Source: Mucilaginibacter lappiensis
GTDB taxonomy: Bacteria; Bacteroidota; Bacteroidia; Sphingobacteriales; Sphingobacteriaceae
Direction of reading: 5' to 3'
Length of the DNA stretch: 64,000 nucleotides
Assembly (NCBI RefSeq): GCF_900155965.1
Contig: NZ_FTMG01000023.1
Coordinates: 1 to 64,000 of the forward strand
Shown here in pieces: positions 41,101 through 51,228 of the stretch (position 1 is the stretch's first letter; each line of letters starts with the position of its first letter). The notes under the pieces were generated by a model. That model saw only the letters and a program-made list of their open reading frames with translations, did not search any database and was not told where the DNA came from. The position numbers and the translations under genes are program-made.

Positions 41101-43677
41101 ATGCGCAAAATTTTCACAACAATGCTGGTTGCTGCATTTTTCATGAGCACGGCTTTTACCCTTCATCAGGATATTAAGTTTAATATAGCCGATCTGCACA
41201 TTACCTGGCAGGTGGTTGATAACAATTACATGAACAGGCACCGGGCTCTTACCGCTTTAATTATCACCAATAGCGGGCACGAGGTATTACCTGCCGGCGG
41301 ATGGAAATTTTACTTTAACTCGGGTCGTGGTTTTTCTGAGCAGGCTGTGAGTAACAATGCCAAAATAAAACAGGTTAATGGCGATTTATACAGCATCACC
41401 CCAACCGATGGTTTTAAGGAATTGAAACCCGGTGCATCTACCCGTATTGAATATATTAATGATGATCCGGTAGTGAACGCTACCGATGCACCCGAAGGTA
41501 TTTACCTGGTTTGGGATGCGCAACCCGAAAAAGGATATTCCATTACCTCTTTTAATGTGGAACCATACAAACCCACTTACCAGGGTTTGATCACCCCCGA
41601 AATTGTTTTCGACCGGAATAAAAATATTACTGATATCCCGGCCGACCAACTCACTAAAGTTTTCCCCACACCCGCAAGCTACCAGGAAGCAGGAGCAGGA
41701 CAATACCTGGTGTTGAATAACCCCGCACCCGTTGCCGGTTTTTCAGACAAAAAATTTGAAAAGGAATCACGCTTGCTCACGGATTATATTATCTCGTTGG
41801 ATAATCACAAGTCGAAGAACGAAACCAAACCAGGTTCGCTTAAAAGCATAGTGATCAAATATAAAGAAGGAATAAATGCCGAGGGTTATGAGCTAAGTAT
41901 CACACCGACCGGTATTCATATTTTTGCATCCACCAATACGGGCGCTTTTTACGCGGTACAGTCGTTAAAAACCATGATACCGCCGGTTGCATTAGCTGAT
42001 CCGAAAAAGAGTATCGAAATACCCTGTGCCGAAATTAAAGACGAGCCCCGCTTTACCTACCGTGCGGTGATGCTGGATGTGGCCCGTAATTTTCAACCTA
42101 AAAAACAGGTGCTGAAACTGCTGGAAGCCATGAGCCTGTATAAGCTGAATACCCTGCACCTGCATTTAACCGATGACGAAGGCTGGCGATTGGAATTACC
42201 ATCGCTGCCTGAACTAACTTCGGTTGGTGCCAAACGTGGTCACACGCTGGATAGTAAACATTTTTTACCGGCATCGCATGGTTCTGGCCCGGATGTGAAC
42301 AATACGGTGGGTACAGGGTTTTACAGCCGGGCTGATTATATCGAGATCTTAAGATATGCAACGGATCGTCACATTGCGGTGGTCCCTGAAATTGAAACGC
42401 CTGGCCATGCCCGTGCACCTATCAAAGCAATGGATGCCCGGTATGATCGCCTGATGGCCGAGGGTAAAAAAGCCGAAGCTGAAAAATACTTGCTGCGCGA
42501 TCTGAATGATAAATCGGAATACCGTTCGGTGCAGTATTGGAACGATAACGTGATTGATGTGTCGCTGCCATCAACCTATAATTTTGTATCAACAGTAGTG
42601 GATGACATTGCCGCTCTTTACAAAGAAGCTGGTGCACCGCTGCAAACTATTCATTTTGGCGGCGATGAAGTACCTGCGCATGTATGGGAAAAATCACCTG
42701 CTTACCTGGCTTTAAAGGCAAGTCACCCTGAAATAAAAGGAACAAACGATCTGTGGTATTACTTTTATGGCCGCGTGAATGATATACTGAAAGCCAAAGG
42801 CCTGTTGCTTTCTGGCTGGGAGGAAATGGCCCTGCGCAAAACCATGCTCGATGGTCATCCAACCTATATGCCCAATCCCGATTTTACCAAGGAGCACCTG
42901 CAGGCCGATGTATGGAACAATGTACTGGGCGATGGACAGGAAGACCTCGCCTATCGTTTAGCCAATGCCGGTTACAAAGTGGTGCTTACCTGTGTTACCA
43001 ATTTATACTTTGATATGGCCAGCTACAAATCATTTGATGAGCCGGGTTATTACTGGGGCGCGTTTTTAGGTATCGATAAATTTTACTCGTTTATCCCCTT
43101 TGATTATTTCAAAAATGCCGATGTGGACAAAAACGGCAACCCCATTAACCGTTCGTTATTTATAGGCAAACAACGCCTTACCGATTATGGCAAAGGCAAC
43201 ATTGTAGGTTTACAAGGCGCGCTCTGGGCCGAAACCGTGAAAAGCACCGAGCGTATGGACTATATGATATTCCCACGTTTGCTGGCATTAGCCGAGCGTG
43301 CCTGGGCGGCAGATCCGCAATGGGCAACCGAAACCGATCCTGTGAAAGCCAAGCAAGAATATGAAACGGCATGGTCGGGCTTTTTGAATGTTTTGGGTAA
43401 ACGTGAACTGCCGCGTTTAAGCTATTACGAAGGCGGTTATAATTACCGCATCCCAAAACCAGGTATCAGTTTGCAGGATGGTAAATATCTGAGTAATGTT
43501 GATTATCCTGGCTTAACCATCCGTTATACCACCAATGGCAAAGAGCCTGACGAAAAAAGCAAGGTATATACCGGTCCGGTAAATTATAATGGCGGTGTGA
43601 TTAAATTCCGCGCGTTTGACGTGAAGGGTCGGGGCGGTAACGTAGCCGAAGGCGGCAGCAATAGTTTAAATCCGTAA
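41101..43677 (+). CDS. GH20 beta-N-acetylhexosaminidase
   Basis: An 858-residue secreted enzyme: signal peptide (about 1-19), a CHB_HEX N-terminal beta-domain (about 25-165), a GH20b domain (about 180-315), the GH20 barrel (about 325-790) and a C-terminal Ig-like domain (ITRYTTNGKEPDEKSKVYTG-type). The catalytic Asp522-Glu523 pair lies in HFGGDEVPAHVWE. Other landmarks are LHLHLTDDEGWRLE, PEIETPGHARA, GWEEM and LQGALWAETVKS. It releases terminal GlcNAc/GalNAc from chitooligosaccharides or glycans. The next gene downstream, on the opposite strand, is a TonB-dependent receptor. Confidence 0.95.
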   Translation: MRKIFTTMLVAAFFMSTAFTLHQDIKFNIADLHITWQVVDNNYMNRHRALTALIITNSGHEVLPAGGWKFYFNSGRGFSEQAVSNNAKIKQVNGDLYSITPTDGFKELKPGASTRIEYINDDPVVNATDAPEGIYLVWDAQPEKGYSITSFNVEPYKPTYQGLITPEIVFDRNKNITDIPADQLTKVFPTPASYQEAGAGQYLVLNNPAPVAGFSDKKFEKESRLLTDYIISLDNHKSKNETKPGSLKSIVIKYKEGINAEGYELSITPTGIHIFASTNTGAFYAVQSLKTMIPPVALADPKKSIEIPCAEIKDEPRFTYRAVMLDVARNFQPKKQVLKLLEAMSLYKLNTLHLHLTDDEGWRLELPSLPELTSVGAKRGHTLDSKHFLPASHGSGPDVNNTVGTGFYSRADYIEILRYATDRHIAVVPEIETPGHARAPIKAMDARYDRLMAEGKKAEAEKYLLRDLNDKSEYRSVQYWNDNVIDVSLPSTYNFVSTVVDDIAALYKEAGAPLQTIHFGGDEVPAHVWEKSPAYLALKASHPEIKGTNDLWYYFYGRVNDILKAKGLLLSGWEEMALRKTMLDGHPTYMPNPDFTKEHLQADVWNNVLGDGQEDLAYRLANAGYKVVLTCVTNLYFDMASYKSFDEPGYYWGAFLGIDKFYSFIPFDYFKNADVDKNGNPINRSLFIGKQRLTDYGKGNIVGLQGALWAETVKSTERMDYMIFPRLLALAERAWAADPQWATETDPVKAKQEYETAWSGFLNVLGKRELPRLSYYEGGYNYRIPKPGISLQDGKYLSNVDYPGLTIRYTTNGKEPDEKSKVYTGPVNYNGGVIKFRAFDVKGRGGNVAEGGSNSLNP

Positions 43678-43694
43678 TATTTTTGGTCCATTGA

Positions 43695-45794
43695 CTAAAA
43701 TACAACTCCCATGCCCACGGTATAATTCCGCAATGGCGATGCGTTATAGTAACGGTTGCCTACTGCATTCAGATCGTTACCCAGGCTGTATTTTTCATTC
43801 AGGATATTATCGGCACCTGCATAAATTTCCAGGTGGGTTTGATGGCCGATGGTAGGCTGCCAGCTTACTTTGGCCTGCAACAGGTTGTAGCTCCCTGCAT
43901 AAACCGTGTTACCATCGTTCAACGGGATTTTGGAGGTATAATTATGCTGGGCAAATACCGATAGGTTGTATGGTATCCGCAACTGTAAACTGCTTACAAA
44001 AACATTTTGCGGCACACCGGTAAGGTTATTGCCCGAGTAACTGGCGTTGGTTACCGCGTCTACATAATTCCTGAAGGTAAACTTACTCAAGGTGTACGAT
44101 TCATTAAACTGCAAGCCACGTACAAAGTGTGTATGGTTTGGACGGATAAGCCAATCGGTAAACGATAGTTCAACTCCGGGTTGGTTAGTGCCTCCTGCAT
44201 TGATGTAATGCTCGGTTTCATCGGCATTTACACGGCGTACAATAGCATTGCTGATGCGGTAGTAAAATGCTGATACATCCAGGAACATAGTCTCATCCTG
44301 GTTGCGCAGCCGGAACCCTGTCTCATAGTTCCAGCCGGTTTGGGCTTGCAGCGCGGTGTTTACAATATTGTCAGTAGGGCGAACTTCGGCAGTGGTAGGG
44401 GTAGAGTAGCCCCGGCTTACAGATGCCCGCCAGATAAAGTTATTGGTAACCTGGTAGCTCAAGGCTAGTCTTGGCATCAGCTGTGGCGTAAAATCGCGAT
44501 TAGTAAAACTGGTTTGCGCCAGGGGATAAATGTTCTTGAAATCATAACCATACCAGTTGAGGCTCAGAGCCACTTCCAGGTGCAGGCGTTTATAAATATC
44601 GGCCGAGTAACGGGCAAATATAAAATGCTGGTTGGTATGGATATAATCGCTGGTTTGGGTGGTGTCCTTTGCACCTCCCTTATTTCCATAGTTGCTGATC
44701 ACGGAATTGGTTTGCTGCCACTCCATACCCAGGTTAACCTTCCAGTTAATGTTTTCATGAGGTAAACCAGCCAGCTCAAAATAGGTACGAAAACCAAAGG
44801 TGTTTTCGCCGCGTTGTTCATAATTGGTGATAAAAGGATTAGCGAAGTCAACATGATTGCCAAAAACAGATAATACGTTACGGATGCGATCGCTGAAGTG
44901 ATATTCATTCACCAACCCGGCCAGGTACATGGTAGTGCTAATGCCGATACGCTGCTGTATAGCTCCCGGTATAGTTGATTTTGGTGTAACAGTAGGTTGC
45001 CTGGCTAGCCGTGGGTCGGCCATAAACTGGGCAAGATTTAATCCGCCCGGGGTTTCATATTTGAGGTCGGAATACAGGCCCAAAAAGCGCAGCTCGTTTT
45101 TACCGCTGTAGTTCCATTTATCAGCCACCTGTATGTAATTGCGGCTCATATTACTGTTTTGGCGATAGCCCTGGTAAGCCTGGTAACTTTGATTAATGCT
45201 CAGCAGGTTTTTACCAAATTGCTGCTGTATGTTGGCCTTTTCATGAAAAAGTCCATATGAGCCGGTATTGATACCTATTGATCTGTAGCTGGTATCAGCA
45301 TACCGGTTTACCGGGCTAAGCAAAACCACCCCACCCGAATTAGCGCCAAATAAACTACCATCAGGGCCTTTCAATATCTCTATGCTGGGAACGCTGGCAA
45401 TATCCACCGCGTTTAAATAGGTATTGCCACCTGCGTCGGTTAAGGGAATCTCGTCAAAATAAATTTTTACATCCCGCACCCCAAAAGGCGAGCGGAGCAA
45501 ACTACCCCTGATGGATAAACGGTAACTGCCCGGCGAACGCTCCTCTGCCCTTACTCCAGGTACGGTATTCAACGCACTCACGAACGAATTATCGGGTTGT
45601 AGTTTTAACTGTGAAGCTCCCAGCACACTTACCGAGGCGGGTACACTGAGTACCGGTTGCTCGCTCAAGTAACCTTTAACGGTAACCGCTTGTAAATGGG
45701 TGGTATCTCTTTTTGATGCCGTTTTTGCGGTTTGAGCAACAGCACTTGCTGCGATAATGAATGTGAAAAATAAAGTGGTATAAGTTTTTAACAT
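43695..45794 (-). CDS. TonB-dependent outer-membrane receptor
   Basis: A 699-residue receptor: signal peptide (about 1-20), plug domain (about 45-165; RLSIRGSLLRSPFGVRDVKIY, PSIEILKGPDGSLFGANSGG) and a 22-strand barrel ending in Phe (GMGVVF). A short N-terminal TonB-box-like segment precedes the plug (HLQAVTVKGYL). No carboxypeptidase-like N-terminal domain and no SusD partner are present, so it is the siderophore/cofactor type and not a SusC. The ligand is unknown. Confidence 0.92.
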   Translation of the reverse strand: MLKTYTTLFFTFIIAASAVAQTAKTASKRDTTHLQAVTVKGYLSEQPVLSVPASVSVLGASQLKLQPDNSFVSALNTVPGVRAEERSPGSYRLSIRGSLLRSPFGVRDVKIYFDEIPLTDAGGNTYLNAVDIASVPSIEILKGPDGSLFGANSGGVVLLSPVNRYADTSYRSIGINTGSYGLFHEKANIQQQFGKNLLSINQSYQAYQGYRQNSNMSRNYIQVADKWNYSGKNELRFLGLYSDLKYETPGGLNLAQFMADPRLARQPTVTPKSTIPGAIQQRIGISTTMYLAGLVNEYHFSDRIRNVLSVFGNHVDFANPFITNYEQRGENTFGFRTYFELAGLPHENINWKVNLGMEWQQTNSVISNYGNKGGAKDTTQTSDYIHTNQHFIFARYSADIYKRLHLEVALSLNWYGYDFKNIYPLAQTSFTNRDFTPQLMPRLALSYQVTNNFIWRASVSRGYSTPTTAEVRPTDNIVNTALQAQTGWNYETGFRLRNQDETMFLDVSAFYYRISNAIVRRVNADETEHYINAGGTNQPGVELSFTDWLIRPNHTHFVRGLQFNESYTLSKFTFRNYVDAVTNASYSGNNLTGVPQNVFVSSLQLRIPYNLSVFAQHNYTSKIPLNDGNTVYAGSYNLLQAKVSWQPTIGHQTHLEIYAGADNILNEKYSLGNDLNAVGNRYYNASPLRNYTVGMGVVF

Positions 45795-45926
45795 AGATTA
45801 ATCAGGTAGAATCCAAAAATATGTGTTTTAGCGTTTAAAACCATGTGTAGCATGCAAATTACAATTGTCATTCTGAGCTATCAAATTGAGGGCTTCTGAG
45901 GGTGAGAGACAAGTGTATCGATCTAC

Positions 45927-45957
45927 ACGTCATTGCGAAGAATGAAGCAATCTCTAA
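45927..45957. repeat. half REP-like repeat
   Basis: ACGTCATTGCGAAGAATGAA then GCAATCTCT matches one arm of the 13871-13962 palindrome. No complementary arm is nearby, so it is a decayed copy. Confidence 0.6.
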
Positions 45958-45979
45958 GCTATACAGGGCCGCATTACCG

Positions 45980-46250
45980 GGCGCATACCCGCTCTTGGCC
46001 GCGGGAGGGCCAGTTACTTTTGTCGCCACAAAAGTAACCAAAAAGGCTTTCAGCGGAAATGCTTCTTTGCCGCACAAAGCCTTTGCACTGCAAAGCCGAT
46101 AGAACCACGGACTGCAATTATTTTGCCCCACTTCGTTCGCGCATTTTCCTACGCTTCAGCAAAAACTTGCTATGTCCCACCTCCCCACAGTCCATCATCG
46201 TTCTATCGACTTTCGCCCGAAGCTTACCCCCTGAAGGGAAGAAGTATTTG
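45980..46250. repeat. complex palindromic intergenic element
   Basis: The gap 45795-46348 has no gene. It includes a perfect 10-bp inverted repeat GTTACTTTTG / CAAAAGTAAC (46013-46022, 46029-46038) and a longer one, CGATAGAACCACGGACTG (46097-46114) against CAGTCCATCATCGTTCTATC (46188-46207), which match apart from three extra bases. The stretch between them carries the word pair TTTTGC..GCAAAA. Open frames across it are repeat-derived. Confidence 0.65.
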
Positions 46251-46255
46251 GGGCC

Positions 46256-46330
46256 TGTCAGTCTGAGCTTGTCGAAGACGCGTGGGTGAAAGGCCCTACC
46301 CACCATGCTTCGACGGCGCTCAGCATGACA
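46256..46330. repeat. REP-like palindrome, GAGCTTGTCGAAG type (second copy)
   Basis: The arms CCTGTCAGTCTGAGCTTGTC and GCTTCGACGGCGCTCAGCAT match those of the 11620-11692 element and enclose a GGGT..ACCC centre. It lies just after the DUF5916 gene end. Confidence 0.85.
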
Positions 46331-46348
46331 CCTGTTTTTGCCGATGGC

Positions 46349-48523
46349 CTATAAATTACACCAATACGTCCACTTCACTACCAGTTGCCGGTTCTTGACC
46401 ATGAAGGGCGATGGCGTGTTATTATCCCCGTAAACAATAAAAAAGTCGGATGCCGGTTTGTAGCGCCATTGCATCCGGATATTGGTATTGATGTTACGGA
46501 TCTGTCCGTTGTATTGGATGTAAGTAGTAAAGTAAAGTTTGTTGCTTACCGTAATATCGGTACGGGGGCCGATGAGCCAAAAGCTGGTATTGCCATAAGG
46601 CTGTTCCATCCGCAGATCGTTGAAAGAACTGTTAACCGCGATGTTCACATAGGGCTGAAAGCGGTAGCCTACCTGCATGGTGACGGTAGTTTTATGGCCA
46701 TTTTGATAATAGCCGCCATAAGCGGTTTCGGCGAGATAAGTAAACAAGGCTTGGGGCTTGGATACAAACTGCGCGTCGACGGTGTTCCAATGATTTTCTG
46801 TGCCGATGGGGAGCAGCGGTTTACCGGTATTGGTAGGATCAAAAGGTACCAGCAGTTTGATATAATCATTAATGGCGGATAACGTGAAAGTGCTGCGGTT
46901 ACGCAGGGTGATGAGATAGGCCAGCGTACTTTCGTTATCGGTACGCTTAAAATGCTCATCAAAATAATAGTTGGATACTAATTGTACACCATGGCTCAGT
47001 ATCCCGCCTGCTTTTGGAAAGAAATTTCGCAATAACAATGGACTGATCTTATTATACCCCGTCCTCGGCACATAACCCACGCCGGCGGTGTAGTTTTTGC
47101 CCACGAATTCATCCTGCAAATAAGCTGTCCAATATTTACTAAGGTACTGGAGGTGGCCGGCAGCTACTATATCATGCCCTTTTAATCCCGGTGTAAATGA
47201 TTTAATACCCAGCAGTTTACCTGTTAGTAAATTGTTTGAAGACGCCAGGTTAAATTCCATCCCCACGTTGCGGTTGTACTGAGTGCCCGGCGTGGCTGCA
47301 CCCGTAGCATCTTTATTGATAAACATAAAACCGATGTTGGAGCGGGCAAATACGCGGCGCTGCAGCGTAAGCACGCCATAATTTTGAGCAGGCATAGCTG
47401 CGGCATCTGCCTCGCCGGTTTGTATATCCATGAGGCCCACGCGCCAGTCCTTATCAATTTTTCCGGTGAGCCGGGTGCCAAAGCGAATGGGTGCATTGAG
47501 CCCGATGCGGCGCGAAAAAAATGGCCGGATATCTGAATAGCCAAAGTTGGCGAACAGGTCGCCGTTCTCTAAAAAGAATTGGCGCTTCTCTGGGAAAAAG
47601 AGTTCATAGCGGTTCAGGTTAACTACCTGCTGGTCCACGTCCACCTGCGAAAAATCGGGGTTTACGGTCAAATCCAGGTTAAGGGATGAGGTAAGGCCTA
47701 CCTTGGCGTCGCCGCCAATTTCTTTTTTCCAGGTGGTACCTGTTTTGGCCTGATAATCTTTGGATACACCCCCCAGCGCATAAGGGATAAGGGAAATATT
47801 GGTTCCGGCTTCGGGTGGCGGTTCGTCCCAAACCAATGACCCGGTATAAGCCAGCGAAGCCGTTGGGAACTGCCGTGGCACAGGTGCCCAGGCTGATTTT
47901 TCGGTAGTTTTAAGATCGTTGCGACTAAAATTAATGCCCCATACATCTACACCTTTTTTATACCGGATGCTTTTAAATGGAATAGCTGCTTCAAACACCC
48001 AGCGGTCGGGATAGTTTTTTACTACCGATACCCATTTGTTATCCCAGCTCAGATCGACTTTGCCGCCCTCGTACATCGTGCCGTCCCACTGGCCCCCGGC
48101 AGCGTTGGCACCAAAGCTAAAGCCATCGGTACGGGCATCAAAAGGATCAAGAAAGAATATAAAATTGTCGTTTTTCTGGAAGGCGAAATCCCGCTTCATG
48201 GATTCCACCATGTATTGCCCTGATCCGCTGGTATAACAAGTAGCAATAATGTAAATGTTGTTATTGTCATAGGTCATCCGCACCTGGGTTTGCAAAGTGG
48301 CCTTGCTCGTATCCATAGGCAGCACCATAAAAAAGTTGGCAGCCGAATCGGCCTTATACCAGGCAGCATCCATCATGCCGTCAATAACTATGGGGCCGGT
48401 AGCCTTACGGATGTGGTATTGATAAGCAGCATTCTTTTTTTGTGCCGATGCTGTAAAAGCAAACAGGCAAAACAGCATCAGCATTAATAATTTTCCTGGT
48501 GATAAAGGATGGGTAAAATTCAA
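46349..48523 (-). CDS. DUF5916 protein with CBM9-like N-terminal domain
   Basis: A 724-residue secreted protein: signal peptide (about 1-27), CBM9-like carbohydrate-binding domain (about 35-225; GPIVIDGMMDAAWYKADSA and GTMYEGGKVDLSWDNKW) and an outer-membrane-type DUF5916 beta-barrel region (about 235-724; FPEKRQFFLENGDLFANFGY, PFFSRRIGL). Bacteroidota have many such proteins near glycan enzymes. Function unsettled. The downstream gene is a TonB receptor and the upstream one a GH31 enzyme, both on the same strand. Confidence 0.88.
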   Translation of the reverse strand: MNFTHPLSPGKLLMLMLFCLFAFTASAQKKNAAYQYHIRKATGPIVIDGMMDAAWYKADSAANFFMVLPMDTSKATLQTQVRMTYDNNNIYIIATCYTSGSGQYMVESMKRDFAFQKNDNFIFFLDPFDARTDGFSFGANAAGGQWDGTMYEGGKVDLSWDNKWVSVVKNYPDRWVFEAAIPFKSIRYKKGVDVWGINFSRNDLKTTEKSAWAPVPRQFPTASLAYTGSLVWDEPPPEAGTNISLIPYALGGVSKDYQAKTGTTWKKEIGGDAKVGLTSSLNLDLTVNPDFSQVDVDQQVVNLNRYELFFPEKRQFFLENGDLFANFGYSDIRPFFSRRIGLNAPIRFGTRLTGKIDKDWRVGLMDIQTGEADAAAMPAQNYGVLTLQRRVFARSNIGFMFINKDATGAATPGTQYNRNVGMEFNLASSNNLLTGKLLGIKSFTPGLKGHDIVAAGHLQYLSKYWTAYLQDEFVGKNYTAGVGYVPRTGYNKISPLLLRNFFPKAGGILSHGVQLVSNYYFDEHFKRTDNESTLAYLITLRNRSTFTLSAINDYIKLLVPFDPTNTGKPLLPIGTENHWNTVDAQFVSKPQALFTYLAETAYGGYYQNGHKTTVTMQVGYRFQPYVNIAVNSSFNDLRMEQPYGNTSFWLIGPRTDITVSNKLYFTTYIQYNGQIRNINTNIRMQWRYKPASDFFIVYGDNNTPSPFMVKNRQLVVKWTYWCNL

Positions 48524-48616
48524 AATTAATGCTTTGTTAGGTTTTATTAAATCGATTTACTAATATACTATTTACTATGTATATCTATAATCAAATATAG
48601 AATTGTGTATTAAAGT

Positions 48617-48696
48617 TTGTCATGCTGAACGTAGTGAAGCATCTATTCTGCGATATGCATCTTGAAGAAGATTCTTCGCTCCGCTCAGAATGACAA
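48617..48696. repeat. REP-like palindrome, GTCATGCTGAACGTAGTGAAGC type
   Basis: TTGTCATGCTGAACGTAGTG and CGCTCCGCTCAGAATGACAA are imperfect complements. It is in the same class as 15094-15179. Confidence 0.8.
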
Positions 48697-48715
48697 GCCA
48701 TTTTGGAGGGTATTT

Positions 48716-51130
48716 CTACAAACTCACCACCAACGCCTTCCCAGCATATTTAACCACTTTATCGGCTTTGGCGGTTACCTCCACATTGGCGCCATGACTG
48801 CCTTTTACCATCACAATATTAAAGGTGCGGCTTTTCAGCATTCCGGGAAATTTGCCTTTGGTATCGGATATCGTGAGCTTGCGGGTTTTGTCGTTCCAGT
48901 TTAGGTTGAAAGTTGCGTATTGTCCTTTTTCGTAGTTATAATTGTCGTTCTCGTCCTCATAAAATTTAAATGAGCCATCAGCGCCGGGATAAATACGCAG
49001 TTCGATGTTGTTGGCCGGTTTTTCTGTCGCATACTCCATATGTGGTCCCATTGGGATGATGGAGCCCGCTTTAACATAAAGCGGCAGTATTTCAATAGGC
49101 GCGGCTGCGCTGATGGTTTGTCCGCCATCGAGTAGTTCGCCTGTCCAGAAATCGTACCATTTGCTGGCTGCTGGCAGATACACCTGGCGGGCTTTGGCTT
49201 TCTTGTCGGCATCAGCCGATGTATATAATTGCTCGGTAACCGGGTTCACCATAAAGGCCGGACCGAACATATACTGATCAGGTATGCCATAAACCTTGCT
49301 GTCGTCCCGGAAATCAAAAGCCAACGAACGCATAATGGTGTAGTTATCGGTAGTAACCCGACCAGCCAGCGAGTAGATATATGGCAGCAGGCGGTAACGC
49401 AGCTTATCAAAATTCAGCAGGATGGCTTTGGTTTTATCATCCCAGTTTTTGCTGAACAAAGCGCGTTCGCCTTTGCCATGGATGCGGAAGATGGGGCAAA
49501 ACGTGCCAAACTGAAACCAGCGGGTAAACAGTTCACGCTTATCAGGCTGCGACCAATCGGCAGTTTTCCAGTGGAAGTGATACCCACCAATGTCCGATGT
49601 CCAGTACGGAATGCCCGATACGCCTGTATTGATACCCTGCGGCACCTGGTGTTTAAAGTCCTTAAAAGTACATTCAATATCGCTCGACCATAGTGTGGCT
49701 GCGTTGCGCTGTTCACCGGCAAACGACTGCCTTACCAAAAAGAAAGCACGCTTGCCTGGGATATCCCTGCGCCAGCCTTCGTAAACCCCTTTGGTATGCT
49801 GCAGCGAGTAAGTATTAAAATAATCGATTCCCTTGCCTATGGCAAAATTGCTTTGACGGCGGGCATCCAGCAGCGCGCCATTGTCCGGTTCGCACTGATC
49901 TATCCACCAGGCATCCCAACCATAACGTTTGATGAGGCTGTCGCGGGCCTGGTCCCAATATAGTTCGCGGGCTTTGGGGCTGTGGGCATCGTAGTAAGTA
50001 TCAAAAGTATGGGTAACTACGTTGTCCCAGGTAATGTCGGTTAGTCCGCCCATTTTTTGCAGCGCATCATAATTTGGGGTACCCTTGCCAAATACCGGCC
50101 ATATAGATATCATGGCATGCAGGTTGGCCTTGTGCAATTCGTTGATCAGTTGTTGCGGATGCGGGTAACGTTCGGGTTTCATCACGTGCGATCCGATAGG
50201 CAGTGGGTCCCAATAGTACCAGTCCTGCACCAAAACATCAACCGGGATATGGTTGTTGCGATAGTTATCTTTTACGCTAATAATTTCATCCTCGCTCATA
50301 TACCTATCTTGTGATTGAAACAAACCGAAGGCCCATTTACCAAACATGGGCGCTTTGCCGGTAGCCGTACGGTAGGCATCAATGATATGATCAAAACCAG
50401 GACCGTAGAAAAAGTAATAGTCAACCTGTTTGCCGCTTTCGGATACGTATTTGAATTTGGTATTATCCGCTTCGGCACCGTAAAAGTTGGAAGCCGAATA
50501 GTTATCCCACATCAGGCCATAACCTTTTGTTGATAACAGCACCGGAATAGCGCCGGTAAGGTATTTAATGAGCAGATCCTGGTTGCGGCCTTTGTAATTG
50601 ATAGACAAAGAATCAAGCGGATGGCAGCCCAGCCCGAACAAGCCTTCGTTTTGCGGCGAAACAAACTGTGTGCTGATGGTATTGGTGCTAATCCCAGCCA
50701 CAGTAGCCGGGGTAATAGTTTTGTTCTCACTGTCTTCGGCGGTAATGATGTTGCCTTTGAGATCGGTATAAATAATGGCATTGGTGGCCTTGTTCACCCT
50801 GATCTTTAATTTAGCCGTGGTAATGGTTACCTCTGTTTTATTTTCCGCGACCTGATAAGGGGTAGGGTTTTTCCAGCTATTGTTGACCACCAGGGATGGC
50901 TTGGTTTCAAAAGCATTGAATATGGTGTACTTGACCTCAATAATATCGACCCGGCGCACCAGTACTTTCAGCAACCCTTTATCCAGCGAAAAAGTAACGC
51001 CATCAGCGGCTTTTTTGTATGATTTAACAACAGCAAAAGAGGGTATGACTGCACCGCTAAGGATAAGTAATATTATTAATGCAATCGATTGTATTTTCTT
51101 AACAAAAGAAGGATGTAAAGGTTTAAACAT
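48716..51130 (-). CDS. GH31 alpha-xylosidase/alpha-glucosidase
   Basis: An 804-residue secreted family 31 glycosidase: signal peptide (about 1-30), N-terminal beta-sandwich (about 35-245), TIM barrel (about 255-600) and C-terminal beta domains with a DUF5110-like end. The nucleophile Asp411 lies in WWIDQCEPDNG; the acid/base is expected in YWTSDIGGYHFHW. The pieces QDRYMSEDEI, VDVLVQDWYYWDP and FFLVRQSFAGEQRNAATLWSSD are typical. Substrate is an alpha-xylose or alpha-glucose glycan; which one cannot be read. Confidence 0.92.
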   Translation of the reverse strand: MFKPLHPSFVKKIQSIALIILLILSGAVIPSFAVVKSYKKAADGVTFSLDKGLLKVLVRRVDIIEVKYTIFNAFETKPSLVVNNSWKNPTPYQVAENKTEVTITTAKLKIRVNKATNAIIYTDLKGNIITAEDSENKTITPATVAGISTNTISTQFVSPQNEGLFGLGCHPLDSLSINYKGRNQDLLIKYLTGAIPVLLSTKGYGLMWDNYSASNFYGAEADNTKFKYVSESGKQVDYYFFYGPGFDHIIDAYRTATGKAPMFGKWAFGLFQSQDRYMSEDEIISVKDNYRNNHIPVDVLVQDWYYWDPLPIGSHVMKPERYPHPQQLINELHKANLHAMISIWPVFGKGTPNYDALQKMGGLTDITWDNVVTHTFDTYYDAHSPKARELYWDQARDSLIKRYGWDAWWIDQCEPDNGALLDARRQSNFAIGKGIDYFNTYSLQHTKGVYEGWRRDIPGKRAFFLVRQSFAGEQRNAATLWSSDIECTFKDFKHQVPQGINTGVSGIPYWTSDIGGYHFHWKTADWSQPDKRELFTRWFQFGTFCPIFRIHGKGERALFSKNWDDKTKAILLNFDKLRYRLLPYIYSLAGRVTTDNYTIMRSLAFDFRDDSKVYGIPDQYMFGPAFMVNPVTEQLYTSADADKKAKARQVYLPAASKWYDFWTGELLDGGQTISAAAPIEILPLYVKAGSIIPMGPHMEYATEKPANNIELRIYPGADGSFKFYEDENDNYNYEKGQYATFNLNWNDKTRKLTISDTKGKFPGMLKSRTFNIVMVKGSHGANVEVTAKADKVVKYAGKALVVSL

Positions 51131-51228
51131 ATGAACATCAGTTTATTGGTTTATAATGAGTGTGAGAGCAACACTTGTTTTGGTGATGTGAATATAGGAT
51201 ACTTTTTTGGAAGTTAAAAGGAGATATT

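Noticed and set aside
45868..46131. Open frame of 87 codons on the minus strand between the TonB receptor and DUF5916 genes
   Set aside because: It runs through a palindromic element and the peptide has no domain pattern; it is repeat-derived.
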